DNA from: Acanthamoeba lenticulata
Taxonomy: Eukaryota; Discosea; Longamoebia; Acanthamoebidae
Assembly: GCA_002179805.1 (NCBI GenBank)
Contig: NAVB01001866.1
Coordinates: 1-10,428 of the forward strand
Length of the DNA stretch: 10,428 bases
Direction: 5' to 3'
The position numbers and the translations under genes are program-made. Positions within the stretch are counted from its first letter, which is position 1, and each line of letters begins with the position of its first letter. The notes below the pieces were generated by a model. That model was not told the origin of the DNA and ran no database searches. It saw nothing but the letters and a program-made list of their open reading frames with translations. Of this stretch, positions 7,945 to 10,428 are shown piece by piece.

Positions 7945-9009
7945 TTATGACTTGTCGTCGTTGCTGTCGTCGTGATTATCACACGTCAGCACCTGCTTGG
8001 CCCCGCCTCGGCCCCCGTCCCGCAGGTCGAGCAGCAGACGCCAGCTCGGAGCCAGGCCAGGCCCGCGGTGCGCCTGCACGCGCAGGCGCCAGTCGCCCAA
8101 GGCGTAGGCAAGCGCGTCGTCGCTGGTGACGGTGACCTCGTCGCCCTCGGCGTCGACGTACTTGATGCGCGCATAGGCCGCCACGGCATCGCCGTGCACG
8201 CGCGCCACCTCCTCGAGCAGGTCTATCAGGCGTGGCCGCGGGTCCAGCCGCAGGAGGGACACGTCGAGCGGCTCCGCCACGCCACGCGACGGCCTTAGGA
8301 CGACTTTCACCAGCAAGCGGGCGTCTCCAGGTTGAAGGAAGGCCAGAGTGTCGGTCAGGTTGTTGACGGCCTCGGCTCGCTTACGCCGCTCGTGGTGGAG
8401 GTGGGCCAGGGCGAGGGCTTGTGCGTCATAAGTCGTGTACAAGGAAGCTGGAGATGACGAAGTTGACATCGAAGAAGGAGAGGTACTGACCGTCAATGCC
8501 ACTTCGCTGATAGCTGAGCCAGATGAGTACAGCCGAGGGACCAGCTTTTTCGCCGTTGTTGTTCTTGTGGGGAGACTGCCCGAGGACGAGCTCAAAAATG
8601 GTTGGTGTGCGGCAAACGTCGAATAAGAAGGAGAAGTGGTAATAGCGGAGCCAGACTTGAAGGTGGACGGAGAAGAGGAAGGAAGAGTGGGAGAAGATGG
8701 TGCAGTGTGGCACGCACGAGGAGAGGCACAGTAGCCGTGAAGGCGGAGGTGGGCAAAGACGGCGCGAAGCTTTTGCTTCTGGGCGAGGGTGGTGATCCCA
8801 AGCAGGGCGTATAGCTGCTGAAGATCGTGTACTGCTTCGTCCGATGGACCCACCGGTGCAGTCGCATGGAAGAGGAGCTGCTTACCGGAGAGCTTGGCCT
8901 TCTTGGCCGCCGCAGCGCACTCGGGCAAGTTTTGCCCGAGCAAGAACTGGTGCACTTCCTTGGGCGTCCAGTCGCTGACGTGCTTCTCCTTGCTTGTCTT
9001 CTTCTTCAT
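7945..9009 (-). CDS. SAM-domain and PB1-domain scaffold protein, 354 aa
   Basis: Single open frame from ATG 9009 (MKKKTSKEKHVSDWTPKEV) to TAA at 7947-7945. Residues about 11-90 fit a SAM domain: VSDWTPKEVHQFLLGQNL, then LSGKQLLFHAT and LLGITTLAQKQKLRAVFAHL, the usual five-helix order with the tryptophan near the start. Residues about 91-200 are serine/threonine/proline-rich and low in complexity. Residues about 200-225 (LAHLHHERRKRAEAVNNL) look helical. Residues about 231-312 fit a PB1 domain. LLVKVVLRP has the basic lysine (K235) of type B, and IKYVDAEGDEVTVTSDDAL (282-300) is an acidic OPCA motif of type A, so it may pair in both directions and form chains. SAM domains can also polymerise. 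A scaffold or condensate-forming role is inferred; no enzyme domain is present. It may be cytosolic, as no targeting signal is seen. An intron hidden in the serine-rich middle cannot be excluded. Confidence 0.85.
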   Translation of the reverse strand: MKKKTSKEKHVSDWTPKEVHQFLLGQNLPECAAAAKKAKLSGKQLLFHATAPVGPSDEAVHDLQQLYALLGITTLAQKQKLRAVFAHLRLHGYCASPRACHTAPSSPTLPSSSPSTFKSGSAITTSPSYSTFAAHQPFLSSSSGSLPTRTTTAKKLVPRLYSSGSAISEVALTVSTSPSSMSTSSSPASLYTTYDAQALALAHLHHERRKRAEAVNNLTDTLAFLQPGDARLLVKVVLRPSRGVAEPLDVSLLRLDPRPRLIDLLEEVARVHGDAVAAYARIKYVDAEGDEVTVTSDDALAYALGDWRLRVQAHRGPGLAPSWRLLLDLRDGGRGGAKQVLTCDNHDDSNDDKS

Positions 9010-9440
9010 GGCGTCAAGCTGAAACGCGCACCGGACTTGAAATGGGCCGCAGCGGACGAGACACGCAAAAGTTGTGCCCTCGAGACTAAGGGAAGAAGGG
9101 CGACATGTAACTGAGCGCCCGATCTTGCAAACATTTTGACGCGCGCTTCGCTTGCTTCGTTCCCCCGTTTCATCATCTTCAAACCACTATCCCACGTGGC
9201 GGGCCACCAGTGGCTCGCATTCCTCCCCCGTGTAACGGTTTGACGTTGAACTTGTTTTCTTATCTCCTTATCTGACCTCCAGGTACACCACAACTTAGCT
9301 TTTTTTCGGAGCGGGGTGAGAGGCTGCAAGATCATCGCCGGGTTTTAAAAATATCATTGGCGCATTTATAAAAAGCAAAGTGAAAATGAGAGGAAAAGCC
9401 AGGAATGCAAATAATTTTGTGCCTGGGCAAAGAAGATCAA
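9010..9440. promoter_or_regulatory. Divergent upstream region of SAM-PB1 and F-box genes
   Basis: 431 bases without a convincing gene. It holds the upstream region of the minus-strand SAM-PB1 gene and the plus-strand F-box gene. The right part becomes AT-rich (about 9300-9420) and contains a TATA box. A minus-strand frame at 9335-9006 has no recognisable domain and I treat it as chance. I see no TATA-like element for the SAM-PB1 gene. Confidence 0.5.
9367..9373 (+). promoter_or_regulatory. TATA box of the F-box/SPRY gene
   Basis: TATAAAA in an AT-rich setting. Transcription would be expected to start about 30 bases downstream, near 9400. An ATG at 9405 would then have almost no leader, so the in-frame ATG at 9441, directly before the F-box, is the better start. 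Confidence 0.6.
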
Positions 9441-10349
9441 ATGGACTTCAGCCAGCTCCCCATTGAGGCACAGCAGCACATTTTTTCCTTTCTGCCTGCT
9501 CGCCTTCTTGCCCAAACATGTTCGCTTGTAGATCGCCGCTGGGCTGAGGCCATTGCAAGCTCTTCGCTGTGGCGTGCCCTGGCCATTCGTGATTTTCACC
9601 TCTGCGTCAATCCTCATGCCAGCCTCGCCTCTGCTTCACGCCAGCTGGCCTGGTACTTCACCTTTTCGGTTCAGCTTGGCCCCTCGGATCATTCCTTACT
9701 GAGGTCGATTTTTGGTCGGGGGATTGAAGGAAGGAGGAGTACCGGGCCTTGCAAGAGCGGCAGCTCGCTCTGCGCCAAGTGCAACTGGCGATCGACAACA
9801 TAGACCCAGCAGTCGTCCGCGTGGAGCCTCGAGGGGGCACCACTACTTCATCATCAGCACCGCCTGGCGAGGGGACGAAAACAGAAGAAGAGCAACACGG
9901 CGACGATGACAACGACGCAGCGATGGAGACGGAGACTACAGAGAGCGAGAAAGTCGATGAAGAAGGTGGTGAGAGCGTCCATGGTGACGCAGAGCGACGG
10001 CACAAGAAGCAACGTGTGGCCGAAAGAGAGGACACAGAAGAGGCGAGCGCGGAGGGCGTGGCGGCCCAGCGGCCTCTCCTGCTGAGCGCCATCTACATGG
10101 GCAGCCGCAACGGCGCCGACGGAGGAGAAGGCGACGACGTGGGGGTACGGTGGTCGCCCTCTTCTTCTCTCCTCGCCTCGGCACTACGGCCATCGATGGC
10201 TGTGGTGCTACAGCTGCGTTCTACAAATCGTTTGATCACCTTTTCCGTGCCCAGGCGGTGCAGGCGACGGAGCCGCTCAAGCCGTTTCCGACAGGCACTG
10301 GCGGCGTGGGCTACTTTGAGGTTTGCATCGACAGCGTAGGGACCTCAGG
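9441..10349 (+). CDS. F-box protein with acidic linker and SPRY domain, 3' end beyond window
   Basis: Predicted exons: 9441-9652, 9730-10144, 10255-10349. An open intron begins at 10350 (GTACAC, followed by a long T-rich stretch), so the gene continues past the right edge. About 240 residues are visible. The F-box (about 2-50) reads MDFSQLPIEAQQHIFSFLPA, then CSLVDRRWAEAIASSSLWRAL. F-boxes bind SKP1 in SCF ubiquitin ligases. After the first intron, W-K-E-E-Y-R follows, a usual post-F-box helix start. A charged linker (about 100-165) is rich in E/D and carries a basic RRHKKQR patch. Then come RPLLLSAIYMGSR and, in exon 3, GGVGYFEVCIDSVG, the opening strands of a SPRY domain, which commonly binds substrates. 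FBXO45 has the same domain order. An alternative start at 9405 adds 12 residues. The intron 10145-10254 is chosen for its pyrimidine-rich acceptor and phase. Confidence 0.8.
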
Positions 10350-10428
10350 GTACACTTACCCTTTTACTTGGCCTTTTTTTCTTTTTTTTTATTATTAAAT
10401 TTTTAGAATTTAACATTCTTTGTTTTCT

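Noticed and set aside
9006..9335. 109-aa minus-strand frame upstream of the SAM-PB1 gene
   Set aside because: No domain is visible, it overlaps the SAM-PB1 start codon, and it lies in the shared promoter region.
9704..9729. 26-base intron in the F-box gene
   Set aside because: Although in phase, it is far shorter than other introns here. The donor at 9653 gives a 77-base intron and the expected W-K-E-E-Y junction.
10214..10254. Extra coding sequence (FYKSFDHLF) before the SPRY exon
   Set aside because: No GT donor of matching phase exists in the preceding exon. The stretch makes a good pyrimidine-rich acceptor region for the exon at 10255.

Overview
The window looks like nuclear DNA of a gene-dense protist. 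An amoebozoan such as Acanthamoeba is my best guess, from style only: GC-rich exons, AT-rich spacers of roughly 110-430 bases, many introns of about 65-118 bases, and multidomain proteins built from RBR, SAM, PB1, F-box and SPRY modules. I see no bacterial operon signals, rRNA, tRNA, transposon or CRISPR array. I built the gene models by hand by matching splice phases and protein-family motifs, so each intron is a prediction.

Layout. (1) Minus strand, 2575 down past the left edge: a secreted right-handed beta-helix (pectin-lyase-fold) protein in at least nine exons, with its 3' end outside the window. (2) Minus strand, 3938-2725: a complete six-exon METTL21-type protein methyltransferase of 255 aa, with one apparent GC-AG intron. 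(3) Minus strand, 6177-4051: an intronless 708-aa RING-IBR-RING (RBR) ubiquitin ligase whose C-terminal third is a long arginine/serine (RS) domain like those of splicing factors. (4) Plus strand, 6368-7819: a four-exon 2-oxoglutarate/Fe(II) oxygenase of about 408 aa with a charged, NLS-bearing C-terminal extension. It is divergent from the RBR gene across a 190-base shared upstream region. (5) Minus strand, 9009-7945: an intronless 354-aa protein with an N-terminal SAM domain and a C-terminal PB1 domain, convergent with gene 4. (6) Plus strand, 9441 past the right edge: an F-box protein with an acidic linker and the start of a SPRY domain, preceded by a TATA box.

The genes are separate eukaryotic units, not an operon. 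Two of the six belong to ubiquitin ligation (the RBR-RS ligase and the F-box/SPRY adaptor), and two others are protein-modifying enzymes (the methyltransferase and the oxygenase). Nothing in the sequence shows that they act together. The most unusual item is the RBR ligase fused to an RS domain, which suggests ubiquitin ligation in the nucleus near the splicing machinery. The SAM+PB1 protein, the GC-AG intron and the uncharacterised oxygenase tail come next.
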